A stretch of 64,000 bases of DNA from Polaribacter filamentus (lineage in GTDB: Bacteria > Bacteroidota > Bacteroidia > Flavobacteriales > Flavobacteriaceae). The stretch's first letter is position 1. Every line of letters begins with the position of its first letter. Position numbers and translations under genes: made by a program. Below, in pieces: positions 26,671 through 35,073 of the stretch. A model generated the notes under the pieces. It had not been told where the DNA came from. It searched no databases and saw only the letters and a list, made by a program, of their open reading frames with translations. The stretch spans positions 1,977,001-2,041,000 of the forward strand of contig NZ_MQUA01000013.1 in assembly GCF_002943715.1 (NCBI RefSeq), in the 5' to 3' direction.

Positions 26671-27870
26671 TTAACGCACCATTTTTGTTTGATGCTGGTT
26701 CCAATGCATGATTTTTTCATTGTAAATAGCATCTAAAGATAATTGCACAGCTATAGCCGTATTTGCTCCTGTATGGACGTTGGAAATAGGTAGTTTATGA
26801 TTAATAATATTTTCTTTGAAATCAATTAAAGCCAATTTACTTGGGTTTTGATGAGGCACATCGATTAGAATACCTTTACTTCCCTTCGCATTCATTGTTG
26901 CTCCAGATACCCCATCCACATCGCCATATTCTTTTTCTAATCCTTTTTCATAATAAATCCATGCTTCTTTAGAGCCCAATAGGATGGTTCCCTTGTCCCC
27001 CTGTACTTTTATTTGATAGTTTTCAAACGCATTGGATGTAAGACAACCAAAAGTCGCTTTAACGCCACTTGGATATTCATATATTAAATGGATATTATCA
27101 TAAGTATCCCTACCATCCTTCCAATAATCGATACCTCCAGTACCCATTATTTTTTTAGGGTTCTCACCCAAAACCCAATGTATAAAATCAATTTGATGAG
27201 AACACAATTCGGCCACTAAACCTCCAGAATATTCCCTGTACATCCGCCAATTGATGGCGCGCTCTAAATCAGAATCTGGTAAAGGACGTCTCCAATTACC
27301 ATGTCTATTCCATTGACATTCAAATAAAGCCACCTTACCTATTTCACCCTGTTTTATTAGATTGACAACATGTGCATAGAGTTTTGAATTATGATATTGA
27401 TGCCCTGTTTGAAAAACCGTTGAAGATGTGCTTACTTTTTTAACCAAATCATTAATACCTTGGTATCCTTTAGCCATAGTCTTTTCACAATACACATGTT
27501 TCCCTGCATCCAAGGCATCCATAGCAATTTTTGAATGGGTATAAAAAGGAGTTGATACAATAATGGCATCAACATCCTTATTATCCAACATTTTCTTATA
27601 ATCAGAATAACCCTTAGCTTTATTTTCTGTCTTTGCTAAGCCTTCTTCCAATCTAAAAGGCAATACATCGCAACAAGCAGCAACTTGAACACCATCAATT
27701 TGATTCAACAACGGTATCAATCCACTTCCTCTATCTCCAGTTCCAATAACACCTATATTCACCCTGTTATTTACACTGAAACTATTGGCCATACCATAAA
27801 TTGCTGATGTTCCTACCAAAGCTCCTGCTGACACTAAACCGCCTTTTGCAATAAATTCTCTTCTTTTCAT
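26671..27870 (-). CDS. Exported Gfo/Idh/MocA oxidoreductase
   Basis: NAD(P)-dependent sugar oxidoreductase family, 399 residues. The N-terminus MKRREFIAKGGLVSAGALVG is a twin-arginine (Tat) signal, consistent with export after folding with bound cofactor. The Rossmann motif is VNIGVIGTGDRGSG, followed by DVDAIIVSTPFYTHSKIAMDALDAGKHVYCEKTMA. The usual EKP is EKT here. The C-terminal half is the alpha/beta substrate domain (GGLVAELCSHQIDFIHWVLGE). Its neighbours, nine bases upstream, are a second member of the family and a DUF1080 protein. Together they suggest extracytoplasmic oxidation of glycosides. Confidence 0.88.
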   Translation of the reverse strand: MKRREFIAKGGLVSAGALVGTSAIYGMANSFSVNNRVNIGVIGTGDRGSGLIPLLNQIDGVQVAACCDVLPFRLEEGLAKTENKAKGYSDYKKMLDNKDVDAIIVSTPFYTHSKIAMDALDAGKHVYCEKTMAKGYQGINDLVKKVSTSSTVFQTGHQYHNSKLYAHVVNLIKQGEIGKVALFECQWNRHGNWRRPLPDSDLERAINWRMYREYSGGLVAELCSHQIDFIHWVLGENPKKIMGTGGIDYWKDGRDTYDNIHLIYEYPSGVKATFGCLTSNAFENYQIKVQGDKGTILLGSKEAWIYYEKGLEKEYGDVDGVSGATMNAKGSKGILIDVPHQNPSKLALIDFKENIINHKLPISNVHTGANTAIAVQLSLDAIYNEKIMHWNQHQTKMVR

Positions 27871-27879
27871 AAACTAAAG

Positions 27880-29223
27880 TTACAATTTTGGCTCCCAACC
27901 TGATTCGTAAGTACGAGACCATAATTTCATAGCTTCACGATCGAAAATGCGACCTGTAGTTGCATCAACATCAAAAGGTTTATCAATTCTCGAAGCAATA
28001 TTGGCGTAATGCGTCATCGCTTGGCTTACCGCACCTTGCGAAATAGGAGCGGTTAAGGTTTCTTTACCACGAATGGCCCCAAAGAAATTCTCGGCATGTC
28101 TGGTAGTCATATCACCACCACCACCTAAAGCAATACCGCCTTCTGTACCAGCAGATTTACTGCTTCGTATGGATTTTCCTTTAAGGTCGAATATCTCAAA
28201 TCCTTCTCTGTCTATAAACGCAGACCCTTCAGAAGCATAAACTATCGTCCCTCTACCTTTACCGTATTTGTCGTAGCCATTTCTACTTTGTCCGTCCCAC
28301 TCAATAATTTTTTCGCCAGGAAACTTAAAACGTGCTTCCATAGAATCATACATTTCCCATCCATCATCAAGATATTGGTTCTTTCCTGCTCTAACATTAA
28401 CATGCTCTGGGAATTCAACACCCAAGGCCCAACGCGCTATATCCAATTCATGGGTTGCATTGTTGCCCATTTCGGCTGTTCCATAATCCCAACCGTACCA
28501 GTGCCAATTGTAGTTCCATGTGTTATCTGTATAATCCCTTCTTGGGGCTGGTCCTTGAAATAAATCCCAATCCAATCCTGCTGGTGGTGGTGCTTTTGTT
28601 TGTAGTGGCACCTTGCCTCTTTGATTGATATAAAAAGCCGTGGCTCTATAAGCTTTGCCAATAACTCCGTCGTGTATATCCTGGATAATGGCATTAGATT
28701 CAGTTGAAGATCTTTGTTGGTTACCCATTTGAACTACTTTGCCATATTTTTTTTGGGCAGCTACCACCAGTTCATTTTCGTGCATATTATGGCTACATGG
28801 TTTTTCCAGATATACATGTTTCCCTGCTTGCATTGCCATGATAGCTCCAGGGGTGTGCCAATGGTCTGGCGTAGCCATAAAAACAGCATCCACATTTTTA
28901 TCTTCCAATACTTTGCGTATATCATTTTCTAAGGCTACTTTATAGTCTAAACTTTTACCAAAATTTGCAGCCGCTTCATCACGCTGACTTTTCATGACAT
29001 CACATAAATAAAGCAATTTGATATTGTTGTTTTTGTTTGTAATAGGCCCTTTGTAAGCTCCATACCTTCTTCCTAAACCTTGAATGGCAACATTGATACG
29101 CTCATTTGCCCCAATAATATTAGAATAACTCTTTGCAGTCATTGCATTTACTTTGCTTCCTAAAGCTACCCCTACAGCTCCCATAGCTGCTTTTTTTAAA
29201 AAATCTCTTCTATCTGTACCCAT
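27880..29223 (-). CDS. Exported Gfo/Idh/MocA oxidoreductase (second type)
   Basis: The 447-residue protein starts MGTDRRDFLKKAAMGAVGVAL, a clear Tat signal. Rossmann and active-site regions are INVAIQGLGRRYG, DVDAVFMATPDHWHTPGAIM and MQAGKHVYLEKPCSHNMHEN, with the catalytic-type Lys in EKP. The NATHELDIARWALGVEFPEHV segment is typical of the secreted Bacteroidota/Planctomycetota subfamily. It follows the DUF1080 gene by 28 bases and precedes the other oxidoreductase gene by nine. In the 3-keto-glycoside pathway, enzymes of this family oxidise the C3 hydroxyl of a sugar residue; whether that is the reaction here is inference. Confidence 0.88.
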   Translation of the reverse strand: MGTDRRDFLKKAAMGAVGVALGSKVNAMTAKSYSNIIGANERINVAIQGLGRRYGAYKGPITNKNNNIKLLYLCDVMKSQRDEAAANFGKSLDYKVALENDIRKVLEDKNVDAVFMATPDHWHTPGAIMAMQAGKHVYLEKPCSHNMHENELVVAAQKKYGKVVQMGNQQRSSTESNAIIQDIHDGVIGKAYRATAFYINQRGKVPLQTKAPPPAGLDWDLFQGPAPRRDYTDNTWNYNWHWYGWDYGTAEMGNNATHELDIARWALGVEFPEHVNVRAGKNQYLDDGWEMYDSMEARFKFPGEKIIEWDGQSRNGYDKYGKGRGTIVYASEGSAFIDREGFEIFDLKGKSIRSSKSAGTEGGIALGGGGDMTTRHAENFFGAIRGKETLTAPISQGAVSQAMTHYANIASRIDKPFDVDATTGRIFDREAMKLWSRTYESGWEPKL

Positions 29224-29251
29224 CTTTATGTAATTGTTTTGTTTTTCATAT

Positions 29252-30637
29252 TTATTTTAGAGGACGTATTTTTATGTTTCTAAAGAACACTCTATCACCA
29301 TGGTCCTGAAGTAAAATCCGCCCTTGATCTGCTGCTCCAAAATTTGGCCATTTATTATATTTACTTTCAGATACCAGTTTAAGATATTCAGGGCTCTTAC
29401 GCTCATACTCCAAGACCATTTTACCATTTAGCCAATGCTCCACATGGTTGTTTTTTAAAATAATATACGCATGGTTCCATTCGCCTATTGGGTTGACCAC
29501 TTTGGTGGTATCTGCTTGAATTAAATCGTATAACGAAGCTACAGTTCTACTGCCTTCATGATTTCCTAGTTTAGCATCTGGATGTCTCGCATCATCTAAA
29601 ATTTGATATTCCAAACCTATTGATGACCCTGCCCCTTTATTAATTTCAGTATCTACATAATATTTAATACCACTATTTGCGCCTTCTGTAATTTTAAAAT
29701 CTACTTTTAGTTCAAAATCGCTATACTTTTCTGTAGTCACAATATCGCCACCATTTGTTGATTCCTGGCCACCAGAAGCTAATACAGATAATACTCCATT
29801 TTCAATCTTCCATCCGCTTTCTGGAAATTTATCGAGCTTAGCACCTCTCCATCCGTCGGTGGTTTTACCGTCCCAAAGCATTTTCCATCCATCCTTCTCA
29901 TCATGGCTTGAAAGGTTATTGGCTGTATATTTTGGTTCTAAAACACTCGTTTTTGAATATTTTACAGCATTATCCGTAATGATTTTTATGTTTTTCCAGC
30001 TGACCTGTGTTCCTTCTTTATCTTTACTTTGGATATTATGAACTTGCAAACCAATAAAACCAGTAGCCGTCATATCATCTACTAAATGCGCTGCTGGAAC
30101 ACCATTAATCCACGTTTTTAAAGTATCTCCAATGGCTTCTATTCGATAATGATTCCAATCATTTTGTTTGAATGCCTTTTGCGCTTGAGGGTTTTCTTTT
30201 AGGTCATACAACCAACCTCTTCTGGCCTCATCATAAATACCCCCACTCCATGCTCTTTCAGAGGGATCAATTTCTATTTGATAACCATGTACGCGCCCAT
30301 TTTTATATTCTGGAACGCTATTGCTTCTTATTTGAATCCCTGAATTTAATTTTGGATCTACTTTATAGTCTAACTCCAAAATAAAATCGCCATAAAGTTT
30401 ATCTGATTGTAAAAATGTATTGGCTGTATTTAAAGTTGATGTTCCTACAATCGTAGCATCCTTAACTTCATAGGAAGCATTCCCTCCAATTTTAGACCAA
30501 CCGTTTAAGGTTTCTCCATCAAATAAACTGACCCAAGGTGCATCGTACTTTTTCGTCTGACCACAACTTGACATAACTAGTAGCATTGCTACGGCAAATA
30601 CTCCATTAATTTTAAAATGTTTTAAATTTACTTTCAT
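29252..30637 (-). CDS. Lipoprotein with two DUF1080 (3-keto-disaccharide hydrolase) domains
   Basis: The 461-residue protein has a lipoprotein signal (AMLLVMSSCGQ). It consists of two tandem DUF1080 jelly-roll domains, ~35-225 and ~245-460. Each begins with the (S)LFDGETLNGW or MLWDGKTTDGW motif, followed by FELKVDFKI-type and EWNHAYIILKNNHVEHWLNG or DWNHYRIEAIGDTLKTWING segments. Related proteins hydrolyse 3-keto-glycosides produced by sugar oxidoreductases. It is the first gene of the probable operon running to 15509, and its promoter holds a perfect 11-bp phased TTAA array and a TACATTTG -7 element. Confidence 0.85.
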   Translation of the reverse strand: MKVNLKHFKINGVFAVAMLLVMSSCGQTKKYDAPWVSLFDGETLNGWSKIGGNASYEVKDATIVGTSTLNTANTFLQSDKLYGDFILELDYKVDPKLNSGIQIRSNSVPEYKNGRVHGYQIEIDPSERAWSGGIYDEARRGWLYDLKENPQAQKAFKQNDWNHYRIEAIGDTLKTWINGVPAAHLVDDMTATGFIGLQVHNIQSKDKEGTQVSWKNIKIITDNAVKYSKTSVLEPKYTANNLSSHDEKDGWKMLWDGKTTDGWRGAKLDKFPESGWKIENGVLSVLASGGQESTNGGDIVTTEKYSDFELKVDFKITEGANSGIKYYVDTEINKGAGSSIGLEYQILDDARHPDAKLGNHEGSRTVASLYDLIQADTTKVVNPIGEWNHAYIILKNNHVEHWLNGKMVLEYERKSPEYLKLVSESKYNKWPNFGAADQGRILLQDHGDRVFFRNIKIRPLK

Positions 30638-30690
30638 TGCTTACTTTAAATTAATTATATGCTTATTAGCGTACTTCATTGTTATTAAAC

Positions 30691-30746
30691 CAAATGTAAA
30701 AGGCTATTCTTAATTAATAAATAATATTCTCTTAATTAAGAATTAA
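30691..30746 (-). promoter_or_regulatory. Promoter with 11-bp phased TTAA array upstream of the mannan operon
   Basis: Reading toward the gene, half-sites begin at 30746 (TTAATT), 30735 (TTAAGA), 30724 (TTATTT) and 30713 (TTAAGA), exactly 11 bp apart. Fifteen bases on from the last lies TACATTTG (30698-30691), a perfect match to TAnnTTTG. The -7 element is ~54 bp before the start codon at 30637. Confidence 0.7.
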
Positions 30747-30910
30747 TACCACTATTTCGCGGATAATTTTGAAAAAAAACATGCCTCAGGTAGTCTTTAT
30801 TTCCAATAACGTAATGCCTTTATAAAAAAGACAAACACCACACTGAAAAAAATTGAGATTGAAAATTATAAATACTGATAAAAGTTCTTAAAATTTTACG
30901 ATTTATTGAT

Positions 30911-32119
30911 TCAGATTTGAGGCGCCGTAGCCTTGTACAAAATAGCATTTTTAGACGATGACATTTTATAAGAACTATCTGCAGTTAAAATGGCTGAATC
31001 CCCTTTTTGGAGATCTAACCACATATCACCTTCCTCAATCTTAACCTGTCCTTCAATTACTATAAGAATTTGAGCTGTTTCAGATTTAGATTTATATATT
31101 TTTGATGAAGTTAAAACAATCTGGCTCAATTCAAAATCTGGAGCTGGACTTTTATAAATGCGTTCCATACCATCATTTTGCAGTTCTCCATGCATAATAT
31201 TTGGAACCGTTTCTTCAAAAACAACATGTTTAAGCAGTTCTGCTACATCTACATATTTAGGGGTCAGACCGCCACGTAACACGTTATCTGAATTTGCCAT
31301 CAATTCCATGTTTTGTCCCTCTAAATAAGCATGTGGAATGCCCGCATCTTGAAAAACAGCTTCACCTTTGTTCGCTTTAACAATATTGAAAAAATAGATG
31401 GAATAAATCCCTTTATCTAAAACGGCTGCTTTATCCGCAGTATCTACAGCTTTTGCAGCCCAATAATCAGGACTGGACTTACTTAATTTCCCAGCTTTAA
31501 AAGCTGAAAAAATCGGGACTATTAGAGGCTGAAGCATAGTATTGGTTTCCTCTTGTGTTTGCTCCATGACTTTTTTATACAATCCAAAATAGCCTTCGGA
31601 TTGAAATACAGGAAGCAACGGACGAAACTCTAGTGTATTTTCAAGTACTTGCGTGAGTTTATCTTTTGGCAAAAATCCGTGCAGTAGCCAAAACTCACTA
31701 AGTGCAACCATAATTTCTGGTTTATGGTTATCGTCTTTATAATTTCTGTTTGGCGCAGTAAGCGGAATACCCAAGTCGTTTTCTTTTTTAAAGCCTTTTT
31801 CGGCTTCAACTTTGGTAGGATGTACCTGAATAGACAACATATCATTCACATCTAAAACTTTAAATAAAAATGGTAAACGTCCAAATTTCTCTGCTATACC
31901 AGCTCCTAACTTTGTTTTTAAATCCGAATTCAGGAACGTATTCAAATTTTGATCTCCATTCTCAGTTGCCACCACAGAAGGTGCGTTTTCATGCGCTCCA
32001 AGCCAATATTCAGCGCACTTTTCGTTACTTGGAGCCTGCCTCAATAAATTAGGGATAAATTGGCTTCCTCCCCAAGCATAATTTTGAATTTTTCCTTTTA
32101 GTTTAAATACTTTTGACAT
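30911..32119 (-). CDS. manA: Mannose-6-phosphate isomerase, class I (long eukaryote-like type)
   Basis: The 402-residue zinc-dependent cupin interconverts mannose-6-phosphate and fructose-6-phosphate in the cytoplasm. The start FKLKGKIQNYAWGGSQFIPNLL, EYWLGAHENAPS, FLFKVLDVNDMLSIQVHPTKVEAEKGF, NHKPEIMVALSEFWLLHGF and AGIPHAYLEGQNMELMANSDNVLRGGLTPKYVDV are the classical ManA signature, with zinc ligands in the QVH, PE and PHAY segments. It is a different subtype from the isomerase at 15509. There is a gap of ~300 bases on the 5' side after the GH92 gene and no phased array, so it may have its own promoter. Confidence 0.93.
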   Translation of the reverse strand: MSKVFKLKGKIQNYAWGGSQFIPNLLRQAPSNEKCAEYWLGAHENAPSVVATENGDQNLNTFLNSDLKTKLGAGIAEKFGRLPFLFKVLDVNDMLSIQVHPTKVEAEKGFKKENDLGIPLTAPNRNYKDDNHKPEIMVALSEFWLLHGFLPKDKLTQVLENTLEFRPLLPVFQSEGYFGLYKKVMEQTQEETNTMLQPLIVPIFSAFKAGKLSKSSPDYWAAKAVDTADKAAVLDKGIYSIYFFNIVKANKGEAVFQDAGIPHAYLEGQNMELMANSDNVLRGGLTPKYVDVAELLKHVVFEETVPNIMHGELQNDGMERIYKSPAPDFELSQIVLTSSKIYKSKSETAQILIVIEGQVKIEEGDMWLDLQKGDSAILTADSSYKMSSSKNAILYKATAPQI

Positions 32120-32419
32120 TTATTTTTTAATTTATGTAATGATTCTATTTTTTTATTAATGCCAATTGAATAATCAATAACCATCAAACGCTATCCACAG
32201 CCCTCTTACTATTTCTCTCTAAATAAGACATTTAGTATATGACTCCATTGTGTTATTCCTAACTTGCTGGGTTAATGTAGTAACAAACTGACTAAAAACC
32301 TCTTGAGTCAATCAGCATATATGAAAAATGTTTTACCATCTTCTCTATTTAATAAAACGACCCTTAATTGCTTATTTTAGGGCTATTTAAGATGTTATAG
32401 TTCTCACTCTAAAGTATAA
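32120..32419. other. Spacer between GH92 and manA
   Basis: No gene is seen. Just after the GH92 stop codon there is a short CTCTAA/TTAGAG hairpin overlapping the stop, and near 32372-32390 an imperfect CCCTAA/TTAAGGG hairpin followed by a T-rich stretch on the minus strand, which could be a weak terminator. I found no TAnnTTTG element with phased half-sites here. Confidence 0.4.
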
Positions 32420-34576
32420 TTAGAGCTTTCTTTTTTTTGGAGATGCACTCATTTCAATTAACAATTCCCCGCCACCCATAATCATATCATGCGTAATTAT
32501 TAAGTTTTCTAATTCTTTTCCGTTAAACACTGCAGATTTAACATATTTGTTCTCCAATGAATTATTTACTGTTTTTACAACCAACGTTTTACCACTGTCT
32601 AATTTCACCGAAACTTTTTCATGCAAAGGAGAGCCAATAACGTATTCACTATCTGCAGGACTAACAGGGTAAAACCCTAGTGATGAAAAAATATACCATG
32701 ATGACATTTGCCCTAAATCTTCATTATTAATCATTCCGTCTGGTTTGTCGGAATACATGGTAGTACAAATTTCTCTAACAATTTCCTGTGTGCGATCCGG
32801 CGCACCTGCCAAAGTATACATATAAGCCGTATGATGACCGGGCTCGTCGCCATGACCCAATTTCCCAATAAAGCCCGATATATCTACATGTTGGTGTCCA
32901 TCAATAGTTGTATTATCTGAATATATATTATCCAACCAATTTACAAAAGCCTCTTCTCCGCCAACCAATTCAATCAGATAATCAGTATCATGCGGAACAT
33001 AAGTTGAATAGGCCCAAATATTTCCAGAGATGTAATTAAATTTTAATTCGTCCCAAATATCCATGCGCATTTCAATCCACTCGCCATCGGCTTTTTTTGG
33101 CCATAAATATTTCTTTTCGTCATTCCATAGGTTTCTATAACCTTTAGACCGTTTAGAAAACAGCTTATAATCTTCCGTTTTACCAAGCTTTTTAGCAACT
33201 TGAGCTAAAACATAATCGTGATAGTTATATTCTGTTGTTTTAGACACAGAACTTCCTACATCGGCAGTGATATAACTTCTTTCTAAGTAACTATCCATGC
33301 CATTATTTCGTCCATAATTAGGGCTACTTCCTACTTTAGTAAAGGCAGCATCATACATTGCAGCATAGGCATTATCGATGTTGATTCCCTCAATGTTTTT
33401 TAAAATAGCTTCCCCCATAACGGCAATTGGAGAGCGCCCAATCATACAAAAATTATCGTATCCACCACATTCCCAAATAGGTAAGCTTACTTTGGCATCT
33501 GTATATCTTGAAGCGAGAGAATTTACAAAGTCAGCATTCTTTTTATTTTCAACAAGGGTAAATAACGGATGCGTTGCACGGTAGGTATCCCATGTTGAAT
33601 AATTGCTATATTGAGGAAAGTCTGAATTCAAATGTTTTTGTTCCACAATATAATTACCATCCACATCAGAAATTAAATTAGGCCCAATAAACGAATGGTA
33701 AACCGCTGTGTAAAAAATTCTTTTTTGAGTTTCGTTAGCTGTTAAGTCAAATTTTGAAAGTTTAGATAGCCAAACTTCCTTGGCTTCAGCTAAAGCAGTA
33801 TCAAAATTTTTATTTGTTGCTTCTGCTTCAAAGTTCTTTTTTGCGCCTTCAAAACTCACATAAGATAACGCCAATTTGATTTCAATTTGATCTCCTGCAT
33901 TTAGGTTATAAGTTACAAAAGCACACGTTTTTTTATGGTTGGCCTTAAATTCTTTTTCTATGGTTTCATTATCAACAACTACCCCTTTTTGTTCAAACGG
34001 TTTTGAAAATTCAGCATAAAAATAAACCGTTCTTGGACCTGCTGCGCCGTGAGATTTTTTTGAACCTCTCATGGCTGTATTTGATAAAAACTCAACTTGC
34101 GTGTTTGTCACGCCTTCTCGAATATTATGAACTGGGTCAATTATTATATGGTTTTCTCCTGAATTATTAAAAGTATAACGATGAAATCCAACACGTGGAG
34201 ATGCTGTTAATTCTGCTTTAACATTATAATCATCTAAAACAACGCTATAATATCCCGGGCTCGCCTTTTCGGTGTTATGAGAAAATCTGGAACGATAACT
34301 TTTATCAGGAGACTCTCCTTTACCTGGATTTAGAATTAATTTTCCCGAAGTGGGCATGATTAAAAAATCGCCAAAAGCGCCTAAACCAGCCCCACTAATA
34401 TGGTTATGCGCAAAACCTTTTATAATAGAATCTGTGTAGTGATATCCGGAACACCAGTTTCTACCTCTATTGTCGTTTGACGGACTTAATTGTACCATTC
34501 CAAAAGGTGTGGTTGCTCCGGGAAAGGTATGGCCATCACCAGCTGTTCCAATCATGGGATCAACAAATGAAAGCAT
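32420..34576 (-). CDS. GH92 alpha-mannosidase (second copy), signal peptide out of frame
   Basis: Exo-alpha-mannosidase, 718 residues in the open frame. Family motifs are SFVDPMIGTAGDGHTFPGATTPFGMVQLSP, NHISGAGLGAFGDFLIMP, YSTWDTYRATHPLFTLV, MINNEDLGQMSSWYIFSSLGFYPVSPADSEYVIGSPL. The GTAGDGHTFPG start resembles the better-studied periplasmic GH92s more than the first copy does. The open frame starts exactly at the catalytic domain, with no export signal. The preceding ~100 bases encode a lipoprotein signal that is one base out of frame (see 34577-34680). As it stands the enzyme would either not be made efficiently or stay in the cytoplasm. Confidence 0.9.
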   Translation of the reverse strand: MLSFVDPMIGTAGDGHTFPGATTPFGMVQLSPSNDNRGRNWCSGYHYTDSIIKGFAHNHISGAGLGAFGDFLIMPTSGKLILNPGKGESPDKSYRSRFSHNTEKASPGYYSVVLDDYNVKAELTASPRVGFHRYTFNNSGENHIIIDPVHNIREGVTNTQVEFLSNTAMRGSKKSHGAAGPRTVYFYAEFSKPFEQKGVVVDNETIEKEFKANHKKTCAFVTYNLNAGDQIEIKLALSYVSFEGAKKNFEAEATNKNFDTALAEAKEVWLSKLSKFDLTANETQKRIFYTAVYHSFIGPNLISDVDGNYIVEQKHLNSDFPQYSNYSTWDTYRATHPLFTLVENKKNADFVNSLASRYTDAKVSLPIWECGGYDNFCMIGRSPIAVMGEAILKNIEGINIDNAYAAMYDAAFTKVGSSPNYGRNNGMDSYLERSYITADVGSSVSKTTEYNYHDYVLAQVAKKLGKTEDYKLFSKRSKGYRNLWNDEKKYLWPKKADGEWIEMRMDIWDELKFNYISGNIWAYSTYVPHDTDYLIELVGGEEAFVNWLDNIYSDNTTIDGHQHVDISGFIGKLGHGDEPGHHTAYMYTLAGAPDRTQEIVREICTTMYSDKPDGMINNEDLGQMSSWYIFSSLGFYPVSPADSEYVIGSPLHEKVSVKLDSGKTLVVKTVNNSLENKYVKSAVFNGKELENLIITHDMIMGGGELLIEMSASPKKRKL

Positions 34577-34680
34577 TGAGGGTGTGTTTTGCTCTGTTTT
34601 GTTACAGGCATAGAAGCTAAATGCAATAAACGAATAGGTTAATAATTGTTTTAAAAATTTTGAATTTGGTTATTTAACAT
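34577..34680 (-). pseudogene. Frameshifted lipoprotein signal peptide of the second GH92
   Basis: An ATG at 34678-34680 reads MLNNQIQNF and then a stop. In the frame of the GH92 domain the same DNA reads LKQLLTYSFIAFSFYACNKT, a good lipoprotein signal with lipobox FYAC, but this frame has no start codon. Adding one T to the T5 run (forward A5 at 34653-34657) joins both halves into MLNNQIQNFLKQLLTYSF...YAC and on into the catalytic domain. Confidence 0.8.
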
Positions 34681-34781
34681 TTCTATTTGATTGGTTTTAT
34701 GATGTCTTTTTTAAAATTATCGACATAAGAAAAAAACAGATGTATTACTTGTACTAATCAGGTTTCATTTCATATTTGATA

Positions 34782-34840
34782 CAAATCTATTTCTGATAAT
34801 TAATAGCAAATTAAATACTGCTTAATATTTAATTAAATCA
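34782..34840 (-). promoter_or_regulatory. Promoter with 11-bp phased TTAA array upstream of the second GH92
   Basis: TTAA half-sites are at forward positions 34833, 34822, 34811 and 34800, exactly 11 bp apart. Fourteen bases beyond the first base of the last half-site is TAGATTTG (34789-34782), a perfect TAnnTTTG. The gene's original ATG lies ~100 bp downstream. Confidence 0.7.
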
Positions 34841-34949
34841 AGTATCATACTGAAATTATAAACAATAAAGACTACAGAACTATTTATTTAATATGTTGCA
34901 TATTCTGTTGGAGTTAGGTTTTCGCCCGAAGCATTCGAAAATCTCTGGT

Positions 34950-34979
34950 AAGAATATTGCCATCAATAGCAATATTCTT
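34950..34979 (-). terminator. Hairpin after the GH99-like/sorting-domain gene, possible terminator
   Basis: A perfect 11-bp inverted repeat, AAGAATATTGC (34950-34960) and GCAATATTCTT (34969-34979), with an 8-base loop about 95 bases after the stop codon at 35074. No T run follows on the minus strand, so it is not a classical intrinsic terminator. Confidence 0.4.
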
Positions 34980-35073
34980 CAAATTTATTAAGCGCATATT
35001 CGTTACGTCTAAATACCCCACTACAAAAGCAACTATAAAGCAGGTTTTTAAAGGCGTACTATTCTAGAAAATT

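Noticed and set aside
34888..34960. A minus-strand stretch reading YQRFSNASGENLTPTEYATY then stop
   Set aside because: The composition looks protein-like, but the frame is closed upstream by a stop within a few codons and has no start. It may be a gene remnant, but 24 codons cannot support that.
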